Positions 1 to 6,546 of a DNA stretch of 11,355 nt are shown here, piece after piece. The notes beneath the pieces were generated by a model. The model was not told the DNA's origin and ran no database searches. It saw nothing but the letters and a program-made list of their open reading frames with translations. Within the stretch, counting starts at the first letter, position 1, and each line of letters opens with the position of its first letter. This stretch comes from an uncultured Porphyromonadaceae bacterium (GTDB lineage: Bacteria; Bacteroidota; Bacteroidia; Bacteroidales; Muribaculaceae), in assembly GCA_947176615.1 (NCBI GenBank), contig CAMWRO010000066.1, positions 1-11,355 on the forward strand, read 5' to 3'. The translations under genes and the position numbers were made by a program.

Positions 1-231
1 GTTCCCCATCAGGCCAACCTCCGCATCATCGAGGCCGTGTCGTCGCGCGCCGGTATTGCTCCTGAAAAAGTTCTTGTCAACATCGAGCACTACGGCAACA
101 CATCGGCTGCATCAATCCCCCTCTGCCTCGACGAGTACAAGGACCGCCTCCACAAGGGTGACAAACTCATCCTGACCGCCTTCGGTGCCGGTTTCACTTG
201 GGGCGCTATGTACATCATCTGGGACCTTTAA
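1..231 (+). CDS. fabH: 3-oxoacyl-ACP synthase III (KAS III), C-terminal fragment
   Basis: FabH condenses acetyl-CoA with malonyl-ACP to begin type II fatty acid synthesis in the cytosol. Only the last 76 residues are present; the frame is open to the left edge, so the gene begins outside the window and the GTG at 37 is just an internal Val codon. Two of the three catalytic residues are visible: His at fragment residue 3 in PHQANLRI and Asn at residue 33 in GNTSAAS. The nucleophilic Cys would lie upstream. The closing AFGAGFTWGAMYI block is the usual KAS III C-terminus, so the 3' end is intact. The gene ends with TAA and is followed after 104 nt by era on the same strand, a pairing I recall as common in Bacteroidota. 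Identity is very secure from motif order and spacing. Confidence 0.97.
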   Translation, partial: VPHQANLRIIEAVSSRAGIAPEKVLVNIEHYGNTSAASIPLCLDEYKDRLHKGDKLILTAFGAGFTWGAMYIIWDL

Positions 232-255
232 AAACCATCCGGACTAAAAAATATG

Positions 256-290
256 CAAAGATAGCATCTATTCAGGTGCTATCTTTGTTT
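256..290 (+). terminator. Hairpin with short T-run after fabH
   Basis: A perfect 11-bp inverted repeat (256-266 with 277-287, arms CAAAGATAGCA/TGCTATCTTTG, 10-nt loop) starts 24 nt after the fabH stop and runs into TTT. This has the form of a weak intrinsic terminator or attenuator, giving partial read-through into era. The stem is AT-rich and the T-run short, so strong termination is doubtful. The right arm also contains a promoter-like TATCTTTG, so part of the symmetry may reflect another role. Confidence 0.45.
280..287 (+). promoter_or_regulatory. Candidate -7 element for era
   Basis: TATCTTTG matches the Bacteroidota -7 consensus TAnnTTTG exactly and lies 48 nt before the era ATG, giving a predicted leader of about 40 nt. 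No TTTG-like -33 box is visible at the expected 19-21 nt upstream; that position is occupied by the left hairpin arm. Because the motif is short and sits inside an inverted repeat, it may be coincidental. If real, era has its own promoter in addition to read-through from fabH. Confidence 0.35.
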
Positions 291-335
291 ATAAGGGAGT
301 AAATGGAATTATAATCATCTAAAAATAATAATAAC

Positions 336-1220
336 ATGGAACATAAAGCCGGTTTTGTCAACATCGTAGGCAACCCCAACGTAGGAAAGTCGACCCTCAT
401 GAACGATCTCGTCGGGGAACGCATCAGCATAATCACTTCCAAGGCACAGACCACCCGCCACCGCATCATGGGAATCGTAAACACTGACGATTACCAGATT
501 GTGTTCTCCGACACACCCGGAGTGCTCGCGCCAAAATACAAGTTGCAGGAAAGCATGCTCAACTTCAGCGAAGGCGCGCTCGTCGATGCCGACATCCTCC
601 TCTACGTCACCGACGTTGTGGAAGACCCTGCCAAAAATGCCGATTTCCTTGCCAAAGTCGCCAAGGAAAAGGTTCCCGTATTACTCGTCATCAACAAAAT
701 AGACCTTGTAAAAAACCAAGCCGACCTTGAAGCGATTGTCGACCACTGGAAACAGACACTGCCCAATGCCGAGATATTCCCCACTTCGGCCAAGGAGCAT
801 TTCAACGTCGACAACCTGATGAACCGCATCATCGAGCTCCTCCCCGAGTCGGCTCCCTATTTCGGCAAGGACGCACTGACCGACAAGCCGGCACGCTTCT
901 TTGTAACAGAGATCATACGCGAAAAAATCCTTCTCGAATATGACAAGGAAGTCCCCTACTCGGTAGAGGCTATCGTCGAGAAATTTGAAGAAAAAGACAA
1001 TGCCATCCACATTATGGCAGTCATATATGTCGAGCGCGATTCTCAGAAAGGAATCATCATCGGCCACAGCGGCGCTAAAATCAAGCGCGTCGGTATCGAA
1101 GCCCGAAAAGACATCGAGAAGTTCTTCGGAAAACGTGTCTACCTCGAACTGTTTGTAAAAGTCGAACCCAACTGGCGCAACCGCGAAAACAAGCTGCGCA
1201 CATTCGGCTACATCGAATAA
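336..1220 (+). CDS. era: GTPase Era, 16S rRNA-binding ribosome assembly factor
   Basis: Era is an essential GTPase that binds the 3' end of 16S rRNA and helps mature the 30S subunit, acting in the cytosol at the inner membrane face. The 294-residue product is a normal length for the family. The GTPase domain shows G1 GNPNVGKS (12-19), the TTRHR switch region (39-43), G3 DTPG (59-62), G4 NKID (120-123) and G5 SAK (151-153). The C-terminal KH domain carries IIGHSGAKIK (241-250). ATG at 336 is chosen because residue 12 already starts the P-loop and the in-frame ATG at 303 meets TAA two codons later. The leader is A-rich (CTAAAAATAATAATAAC) without a Shine-Dalgarno, typical of Bacteroidota. In Bacteroidales I recall der often following era; here the gene is instead followed by a strong terminator and convergent korB. 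Confidence 0.98.
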   Translation: MEHKAGFVNIVGNPNVGKSTLMNDLVGERISIITSKAQTTRHRIMGIVNTDDYQIVFSDTPGVLAPKYKLQESMLNFSEGALVDADILLYVTDVVEDPAKNADFLAKVAKEKVPVLLVINKIDLVKNQADLEAIVDHWKQTLPNAEIFPTSAKEHFNVDNLMNRIIELLPESAPYFGKDALTDKPARFFVTEIIREKILLEYDKEVPYSVEAIVEKFEEKDNAIHIMAVIYVERDSQKGIIIGHSGAKIKRVGIEARKDIEKFFGKRVYLELFVKVEPNWRNRENKLRTFGYIE

Positions 1221-1236
1221 TCCCCCCGATTTAAAA

Positions 1237-1281
1237 GCAACAAAAAACGGCGCGAAAAAACTTCGCGCCGTTTTTTGTTGC
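1237..1281. terminator. Bidirectional intrinsic terminator between era and korB
   Basis: A perfect 20-bp inverted repeat (1237-1256 with 1262-1281) around a 5-nt loop. The GC-rich core CGGCGCG is flanked by six A on the left and six T on the right, so an RNA hairpin followed by a U-run forms in either direction. It begins 17 nt after the era stop and lies 17 nt from the korB stop, the expected position for a shared terminator of two convergent transcripts. Confidence 0.93.
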
Positions 1282-1298
1282 TTATCAAGCCTCGGCCG

Positions 1299-2318
1299 TT
1301 ATACCGTCCAAGTCTCTCCGGCGAGAATCATGTCGCGGAGCGAGCCGAAATTCTTGCGGCCACGCACCTCGGTTATCTGACTCTCGATTTCTTCATTGTA
1401 AACCGGCGAATCGACATCGCGGATAATACCGATTGCAAGAGGCAGCTCGTGGCCGTCCATCATTGCGAGCTGCTGATGGAGGAAATTGCTGCGCGTGTGA
1501 GCGTCGTGCACGAGCACATCGTCAATCGTGTAGCCGTCTTCGCCGAGAGTCACAGCCTTCAGCAGGAATCCGTCCTGAACAAGGCCGCGCTCGTTGTTCT
1601 TGCCAAAGAGCATCTTCTCGCCGTGAACGAGATGGATTGTGCGCTCAGCGCGTGTCTCGCGATCGGTAATGTAATTGTGGATACCGTTGTTGAAGATGAC
1701 GCAGTTCTGAAGAAACTCAACAACCGATGTGCCGCGATGACGGGCGGCGGCTACAAGCACTTCCTGCGAAATGTTAAGCTCCACATCGATGCTGCGGGCA
1801 AAGAAGTTGCCACGCGCGCCAAAAACGAGTTCGGCCGGGATGAAGGGGTCCTCGGTTGTTCCGTAGGGGGATGACTTTGACACAAACCCGCGGTCGCTCG
1901 TCGGAGAATACTGCCCCTTGGTCAGACCATATATCTTATTGTTGAGCAACAGCATGTTGATGTCGACGTTGCGGCGCACGGCATGGATGAAATGGTTGCC
2001 GCCGATAGCGAGACCGTCGCCATCGCCCGAAATCTGCCACACAGTCATGTCAGGACGCGCCACCTTGAAACCGGTCGCTATTGCTGCCGCACGACCGTGA
2101 ATGGTGTGGAAACCGTAGGTATTCATGTAGTAAGGCAGGCGCGAGCTGCATCCGATACCCGAGATTACCGCCGTCTTGTGGGGAGGCACCCCGAGAATGG
2201 CCATCGCCTTGTGGAGAGAGTTGAGAATGGCGTGGTCACCGCATCCGGGACACCAGCGCACAGGCTGACTGCTCTTATAATCGCTTGCTTTATATTGCAT
2301 TTCGTTTTCCATTGTCAT
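1299..2318 (-). CDS. korB: 2-oxoacid (2-oxoglutarate):ferredoxin oxidoreductase, beta subunit
   Basis: The thiamine-diphosphate and [4Fe-4S]-bearing subunit of a 2-oxoacid:ferredoxin oxidoreductase, which in Bacteroidales interconverts 2-oxoglutarate and succinyl-CoA with ferredoxin. The 339-residue protein has WCPGCG (22-27), GIGCSSR (54-60), the ThDP/Mg motif GDGDGLAIGGNH (98-109) with NNKIYGLTKGQ (126-136), and Cys205. Cys23, Cys26, Cys57 and Cys205 match the spacing I recall for the four cluster ligands in archaeal OFOR beta subunits. The start at 2318 overlaps the korA stop as ATGA, and GGAGG at 2323-2327 precedes it by 4 nt. An alternative ATG at 2312, 10 nt from the GGAGG, would shorten it by two residues. 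Substrate (2-oxoglutarate versus another 2-oxoacid) is inferred from subunit architecture, not proven by sequence. Confidence 0.93.
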   Translation of the reverse strand: MTMENEMQYKASDYKSSQPVRWCPGCGDHAILNSLHKAMAILGVPPHKTAVISGIGCSSRLPYYMNTYGFHTIHGRAAAIATGFKVARPDMTVWQISGDGDGLAIGGNHFIHAVRRNVDINMLLLNNKIYGLTKGQYSPTSDRGFVSKSSPYGTTEDPFIPAELVFGARGNFFARSIDVELNISQEVLVAAARHRGTSVVEFLQNCVIFNNGIHNYITDRETRAERTIHLVHGEKMLFGKNNERGLVQDGFLLKAVTLGEDGYTIDDVLVHDAHTRSNFLHQQLAMMDGHELPLAIGIIRDVDSPVYNEEIESQITEVRGRKNFGSLRDMILAGETWTV

Positions 2319-4165
2319 TTTTCCTCCATAATATTAGTTACACGCTCTACAATCTCGCTGACCATGAACGGCTGTCCCTGAATCTTGTTGACGCGCTCGA
2401 TTCTGACATCGGGGAAACGTGCCTGAAGATAATCGGCAAACTGTCCCGTGTTCAGCTCGGCAACGATTACGCGCTTGTATCGGCGAAGCACCTCGCCGGT
2501 ATTGGCCGGGAGCGGGTTGATATAACGGAAATGTGTGAAATCGACCTTTACACCGCCGCAGTTAAGCTCGGCAGCCGCAGTGCGCAGATGGCCGTAGGTT
2601 CCGCCCCATCCGACAAGCAGAGTGTCGGCTCCGGGAGTCTCGATAACATCGAGAGCGGGAATGTCGTCGGCGACACGGGCCACTTTCTCCCGACGTGTCA
2701 TCACCATGCGCTCGTGGTTGACAGGGTCAATCGAGATAGCGCCGGTCTCATAGTCCTTTTCGAGGCCGCCGATGCGGTGTGCCGCACCCTCGGTGCCGGG
2801 CAATGCCCAGTAACGCACCTTGTTTTCCTCGTTGCGCTTGTAGGGGCGCCACGAGCCGTCGGTCATGGTTTCGGGAAGCAGAGGCGGGTTTATATCGGGA
2901 AGTTCCTCGGCAGTGGGGACACGCCATGCGCTCGCGCCGTTGCCGATAAAGGCATCGGTCAGCAGGATTACAGGAGTCATGTGTTCCATCGCGATACGCG
3001 CGGCCTCAAATGCCATCGTGAAGCAGTCGGTCGGCGATGCGGCGGCAACGACAACGATCGGCGACTCTCCGTTGCGGCCATAAAGAGCCTGCATCAGGTC
3101 AGTCTGCTCGGTCTTTGTGGGCAGGCCGGTCGAAGGACCGCCACGCTGCACGTCGATGATGACAAGCGGCAGCTCGGCGATTACAGCGAGACCGATACCC
3201 TCGCTCTTTAGCGCGAGACCGGGACCCGAGGTCGAGGTGACGGCAAGGTCTCCGGCAAAGGCTGCTCCGATTGCGGAACAAACGCCGGCTATCTCGTCCT
3301 CCATCTGCACGGCTTTCACGCCGAGGTCTTTGCGCTTGGCGAGCTCATGCAGGATGTCGGTTGCAGGAGTGATAGGATAACTGCCGAGGAACAAGGGGCG
3401 TCCGCTCTTTTCCGATGCGGCTATGAGGCCCCATGCCGTGGCGGTGTTGCCGTTGATGTCAGTGTACACACCGGGTGTCACGGCCTCGGTTTCGACACGG
3501 TAGGTAGTCACCGAGGCATGTATATTGTTGCCGTAATTGTAACCCGCTTCAAGAACTCGGGCGTTGGCCTCGTAGATGGCCGGTTTTCGGGCAAACTTAT
3601 TTTTCAGATGATGGAGTGCGCTTTCCAGCGGGCGGTCAAAGAGCCAGCACACAAGGCCGAGCGCAAAGATGTTGCGGCACTTCATTATGCTCTTTGGATC
3701 AAGGCCCGAGTCGGCAAGCGCCGCCTTGGTCATTGCAGTGACAGGCACCTCTACAACCTGCGCGTCAAGATTGAGTTCCTTGTAGGGATCATCGGTGGTA
3801 AAAAGAGCCTTTTTAAGGTCACTTTCCTTAAAGGAGTCGATATCGACGATAACGACACCGCCCGGTTTGAGAAACTTGACATTCTGCTTGAGGGCGGCAG
3901 GATTCATTGCCAATAGCACGTCACACTCGTCACCGGGGGTGTGGACATCGACACCCACGCTGACCTGAAATCCCGAGACTCCGCTGAGCGAGCCTTGCGG
4001 GGCGCGCACTTCGGCGGGATAATCCGGAAACGTCGACACACGGTTGCCAAGCCCTGCCGAGACATTCGTAAAAATGTTGCCGGCAAGCTGCATCCCGTCA
4101 CCCGAGTCGCCCGAAAAACGCACGACTACTTTGTCGAGAGTCTTTACATTGGTTTTTTCCAACAT
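2315..4165 (-). CDS. korA: 2-oxoacid (2-oxoglutarate):ferredoxin oxidoreductase, fused gamma-alpha subunit
   Basis: Partner of KorB; the fused subunit supplies the CoA-facing gamma domain and the alpha domain of the oxidoreductase. The 616-residue protein has the gamma domain first (about 12-190, with FSGDSGDGMQLAG at 17-29) and the alpha domain after about 235. The alpha domain carries YPITPATD (263-270), QMEDEIAG (287-294), GPGLALKSEG (314-323) and RGGPSTGLPT (341-350), all standard for the fused gamma-alpha family. No ferredoxin-like CxxCxxC cluster motif is fused to it and no KorD-type ferredoxin gene is adjacent. ATG at 4165 puts MLEKTNVKTLDKVVVRFSG at the expected N-terminus. The gene begins 38 nt after the pyrC stop, a gap with no promoter motif, and overlaps korB by 4 nt, so it is probably co-transcribed with both. 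2-oxoglutarate is the likeliest substrate, by family resemblance. Confidence 0.94.
   Translation of the reverse strand: MLEKTNVKTLDKVVVRFSGDSGDGMQLAGNIFTNVSAGLGNRVSTFPDYPAEVRAPQGSLSGVSGFQVSVGVDVHTPGDECDVLLAMNPAALKQNVKFLKPGGVVIVDIDSFKESDLKKALFTTDDPYKELNLDAQVVEVPVTAMTKAALADSGLDPKSIMKCRNIFALGLVCWLFDRPLESALHHLKNKFARKPAIYEANARVLEAGYNYGNNIHASVTTYRVETEAVTPGVYTDINGNTATAWGLIAASEKSGRPLFLGSYPITPATDILHELAKRKDLGVKAVQMEDEIAGVCSAIGAAFAGDLAVTSTSGPGLALKSEGIGLAVIAELPLVIIDVQRGGPSTGLPTKTEQTDLMQALYGRNGESPIVVVAAASPTDCFTMAFEAARIAMEHMTPVILLTDAFIGNGASAWRVPTAEELPDINPPLLPETMTDGSWRPYKRNEENKVRYWALPGTEGAAHRIGGLEKDYETGAISIDPVNHERMVMTRREKVARVADDIPALDVIETPGADTLLVGWGGTYGHLRTAAAELNCGGVKVDFTHFRYINPLPANTGEVLRRYKRVIVAELNTGQFADYLQARFPDVRIERVNKIQGQPFMVSEIVERVTNIMEEK
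2323..2327 (-). promoter_or_regulatory. Strong Shine-Dalgarno for korB inside the korA 3' end
   Basis: Reading the minus strand, GGAGG lies 4 nt before the ATGA stop/start overlap and 10 nt before a second in-frame ATG two codons later. It falls within the last codons of korA (Met-Glu-Glu-Lys). It stands out because the other starts in this window have no recognisable Shine-Dalgarno. This suggests strong independent loading or coupling for matched alpha and beta subunit amounts, and it leaves the exact start codon ambiguous. Confidence 0.7.
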
Positions 4166-4203
4166 AGCTTTGATCAGTTTATGATAGATTTAAGTTGTAG
4201 TTG

Positions 4204-5574
4204 TCAGTGATTGAATTTCAACGGCATCGCAGCTCTTGTCGATGTATCGACACGGTTGCCGCCGCGATAGACGACCTTGCCGTTGACCATCGTCATCTTC
4301 ACGACTGCCGGGAGGTGCCGTCCCGCCATAGGGGTCCAGCCGCAGCGGCTCATGACCTCGGCGTCGGCAACATCGTCGCGACATCCGTCAGGATCGACAA
4401 TAACAAGGTCGGCATAATATCCTTCGCGCACAAATCCACGGCGGTCTATGCCGTAGAGCCGCGCCGGGTTGTTGCACATCTTCTCCACCACCTGCTCAGG
4501 GGTCAGAACCCCGTCGGCGGCAAGCGCAAGCATGGCACGCAACGAGAACTGCACCATCGGCATCCCCGAGGCGGCAGTCAGCGCGTCGCCCTCCTTGTCG
4601 GCAAGAAGATGGGGGGCGTGGTCGGTCGCGATGACATCAATGCGGCCGTCGGCGACAGCGACGCGCAACGCATCACGGTCACTCCGCTCCTTGATGGCGG
4701 GGTTGCACTTGATGCGCGCCCCGAGTCGCTCGAAGTCACCACGGTCAAATGTCAGATACTGAGGACAGGTCTCCGCGGTAATGCGTTTTCCCTCAATCGG
4801 GCCGGGGGTAAAAAATTCAAGTTCATCGGCAGTCGAGATGTGCATCACATGCAGCCGGCTACCGTGACGCCCGGCCAGTTCGACCGCATGGCGCGTAGCC
4901 TCGACACAAGCCTCGCGGGGCCTCACGTCGGGATGACGCATGACGGGAATCGACCCGCCACATTCTTTCAGCAGCCGTTCACGAGAGGCCGCAATGACTG
5001 ACTCGCTCTCGGCATGAACGGCGATGAGTGCCGGAACTTCGGCAAAGATGCGGTCGAGCGTCGAGTCATTGTCGACAAGCATGTTGCCGGTAGAGGAACC
5101 GAGAAACAGTTTGACACCGGCCACACGGGTATAGTCGGCATCAAGCAATTGGTCAAGGTTATCGTTTGTCGCCCCGATAAAAAAGCCGTAGTTGGCTACC
5201 GAGACCTCGGCGGCACGGGCCATCTTGGCCTCGACTGCCTCCATCGTGACGGTGGCGGGACGGGTATTGGGCATGTCGATGAACGAGGTGACACCTCCGG
5301 CCACGGCGGCGATTGACTCGGTTGCCATGTCGGCCTTCTGAGTCAGTCCCGGGTCGCGGAAATGCACATGCTCGTCAATCGCTCCGGGAATCAGCATATT
5401 GCCCCCGGCATCAATAAGCATGGTGTCGGGACAGTCGGTTTCGGTAACCTCCATCGCACGCCATTCATCGGCAGTGCCGACTTTGGTTATCACTGCATCC
5501 TCAACGACGACATACCCCTCACGCGAGCGACCGTCATCGACAATCAGGGCGTTGTAAATAACAATGCGGCTCAT
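4204..5574 (-). CDS. pyrC: Dihydroorotase
   Basis: Zinc amidohydrolase that cyclises N-carbamoyl-L-aspartate to dihydroorotate, step three of pyrimidine synthesis, in the cytosol. At 456 residues it resembles the longer dihydroorotase/hydantoinase-like branch rather than the roughly 350-residue E. coli PyrC. Visible motifs: HVHFRDPG (69-76, metal ligands His69 and His71), MPNT (101-104), GVKLFLGSSTG (153-163, with Lys155 placed as in enzymes whose metal-bridging Lys is carboxylated), AVHAES (185-190), HVMHIST (242-248), and ATDHAPH (316-322, catalytic Asp318). The Arg73 and Asn103 positions that contact dihydroorotate in the family favour dihydroorotase over allantoinase. The start overlaps the glycosyltransferase stop as ATGA with no Shine-Dalgarno, implying translational coupling. 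Pyrimidine gene carB lies on the same strand but in a separate unit. Confidence 0.92.
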   Translation of the reverse strand: MSRIVIYNALIVDDGRSREGYVVVEDAVITKVGTADEWRAMEVTETDCPDTMLIDAGGNMLIPGAIDEHVHFRDPGLTQKADMATESIAAVAGGVTSFIDMPNTRPATVTMEAVEAKMARAAEVSVANYGFFIGATNDNLDQLLDADYTRVAGVKLFLGSSTGNMLVDNDSTLDRIFAEVPALIAVHAESESVIAASRERLLKECGGSIPVMRHPDVRPREACVEATRHAVELAGRHGSRLHVMHISTADELEFFTPGPIEGKRITAETCPQYLTFDRGDFERLGARIKCNPAIKERSDRDALRVAVADGRIDVIATDHAPHLLADKEGDALTAASGMPMVQFSLRAMLALAADGVLTPEQVVEKMCNNPARLYGIDRRGFVREGYYADLVIVDPDGCRDDVADAEVMSRCGWTPMAGRHLPAVVKMTMVNGKVVYRGGNRVDTSTRAAMPLKFNH

Positions 5575-6335
5575 TTCTTGCTGTAATCCGGATATTTAGT
5601 AAACCAGCTCGACCATTTGAGGCGTAACACGCCGAAGACTCCCTCGCCGAAAATCCCCGAGCTCATTTTGCTCGTCCCGAGAACACGGTTGACAAAAATG
5701 ATGGGAACTTCCTTGATGGTAAAGCCATATTTGTAGGTAAGGAATTTCATTTCAATCTGAAACGCATAACCCTTGAAACGGATATTGTCAAGCGGCAATG
5801 CCTCCAGAACACGGCGCGTGTAGCACACAAATCCCGCGGTGGTGTCATGAATCGGCATTCCGGTTACGAAGTGGACATACTTGGACGCATAATAAGACAT
5901 CAGCACGCGCCCCATCGGCCAGTTCACCACATTGACACCCGAAACATACCTTGACCCTATCGACATGTCGGCACCGTCGACGGCGCAAGCGTCATAGAGT
6001 TTAAGCAGGTCATTGGGATTATGGGAGAAGTCGGCATCCATCTCAAAAACATATTCGTACTGCCGACGTGCGAGCGCCCATTTGAATCCGGCGATATAGG
6101 CAGTCCCGAGACCGAGCTTCCCCTCGCGTTCCATGAGATGCACACGACCGGGGAACTCGCCCTGCTTGCCACGCACGATTTCGGCAGTGCCGTCGGGAGA
6201 ATTATCATCGATAATCAGCACGTCAAATTTTCGCGGCAGCGTCATGACCGCCTCGATAATCGCCGCTACATTTTCCCTCTCGTTATAGGTCGGAATAATA
6301 ACGACAGCGTTATTAGCATTGAGATTAGATTCCAT
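5571..6335 (-). CDS. Polyprenol monophosphomannose synthase-like family 2 glycosyltransferase
   Basis: Resembles dolichyl/polyprenol-phosphate mannosyltransferases, which move a sugar from a nucleotide donor to a polyprenyl phosphate at the cytosolic membrane face. The 254-residue GT-A fold protein shows IIPTYNERENV (13-23), IIDDNSPDGT (41-50), EMDADFSHNP (98-107, the metal-binding DxD region), GSRYVSG (127-133) and DTTAGFVCY (164-172). There is no C-terminal membrane domain of the kind found in longer DPM1-like enzymes; the protein ends in KYPDYSKK. ATG at 6335 is the only workable start: an in-frame TGA lies a short way upstream and the next Met (31) is beyond the first motif. It heads the run with pyrC, korA and korB. 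The sugar cannot be read from the sequence; it may feed protein O-glycosylation or envelope glycans, which is inference. Confidence 0.88.
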   Translation of the reverse strand: MESNLNANNAVVIIPTYNERENVAAIIEAVMTLPRKFDVLIIDDNSPDGTAEIVRGKQGEFPGRVHLMEREGKLGLGTAYIAGFKWALARRQYEYVFEMDADFSHNPNDLLKLYDACAVDGADMSIGSRYVSGVNVVNWPMGRVLMSYYASKYVHFVTGMPIHDTTAGFVCYTRRVLEALPLDNIRFKGYAFQIEMKFLTYKYGFTIKEVPIIFVNRVLGTSKMSSGIFGEGVFGVLRLKWSSWFTKYPDYSKK

Positions 6336-6339
6336 GTTG

Positions 6340-6371
6340 CAAATATAGCGATTAAAACCATATCAGCGAAA
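6340..6371 (-). promoter_or_regulatory. Candidate promoter of the glycosyltransferase-pyrC-korAB operon
   Basis: On the minus strand TATATTTG (6347 to 6340) matches the Bacteroidota -7 consensus TAnnTTTG exactly. A TTTC (6371 to 6368), one base from the -33 TTTG, sits 20 nt upstream, within the expected spacing. Only four bases (CAAC) separate the -7 box from the ATG at 6335, so the predicted transcription start falls at or beside the start codon and the mRNA may be leaderless. Confidence 0.55.
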
Positions 6372-6480
6372 CTTTTGTGGCCAAAAAGGACTAAACTGCA
6401 CCAAACGGGGCCGAGGTTATCGATATTTCTCTGTTCATTTACCTCAGCATCAGTGTGGCAATGGCCGAAATCGCCCAAAT

Positions 6481-6522
6481 CAGTCGGGGTCCGTGACATA
6501 GTGATGTCTCGGACCCCGACAG
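6481..6522 (-). terminator. Hairpin downstream of maeB
   Basis: An 11-bp perfect GC-rich stem (6483-6493 with 6510-6520, arm GTCGGGGTCCG) is extended inward, past one mismatch, by five more pairs (6495-6499 with 6504-6508) around a 4-nt loop. It lies 25 nt after the maeB stop, a suitable place for a terminator or 3'-end stabiliser. No U-run follows in the maeB direction (TGATTTGGGC), so it is not a textbook intrinsic terminator. The 110 or so bases between it and the next promoter hold no feature I recognise. Confidence 0.65.
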
Positions 6523-6546
6523 GTATTATTCTGACAGCTCAGACCG

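Noticed and set aside
37..39. GTG as the start of a short independent gene
   Set aside because: The same frame upstream encodes the FabH catalytic His motif, so this is an internal Val codon.
4201..5001. Plus-strand open frame opposite pyrC, and similar ones opposite korA, korB and carB
   Set aside because: All are in the same codon-aligned antisense frame as well-identified genes and show no motifs.
6266..6499. A 77-residue minus-strand frame spanning the glycosyltransferase start, with a hydrophobic middle
   Set aside because: It overlaps the glycosyltransferase gene and its promoter in another frame, starts within the maeB 3' hairpin, and has no Shine-Dalgarno or recognisable family.
6336..6546. 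Small RNA or riboswitch in the maeB-glycosyltransferase gap
   Set aside because: Apart from the maeB 3' hairpin and the promoter motif there is no second conserved-looking fold, and the short or absent leader leaves no room for a riboswitch.
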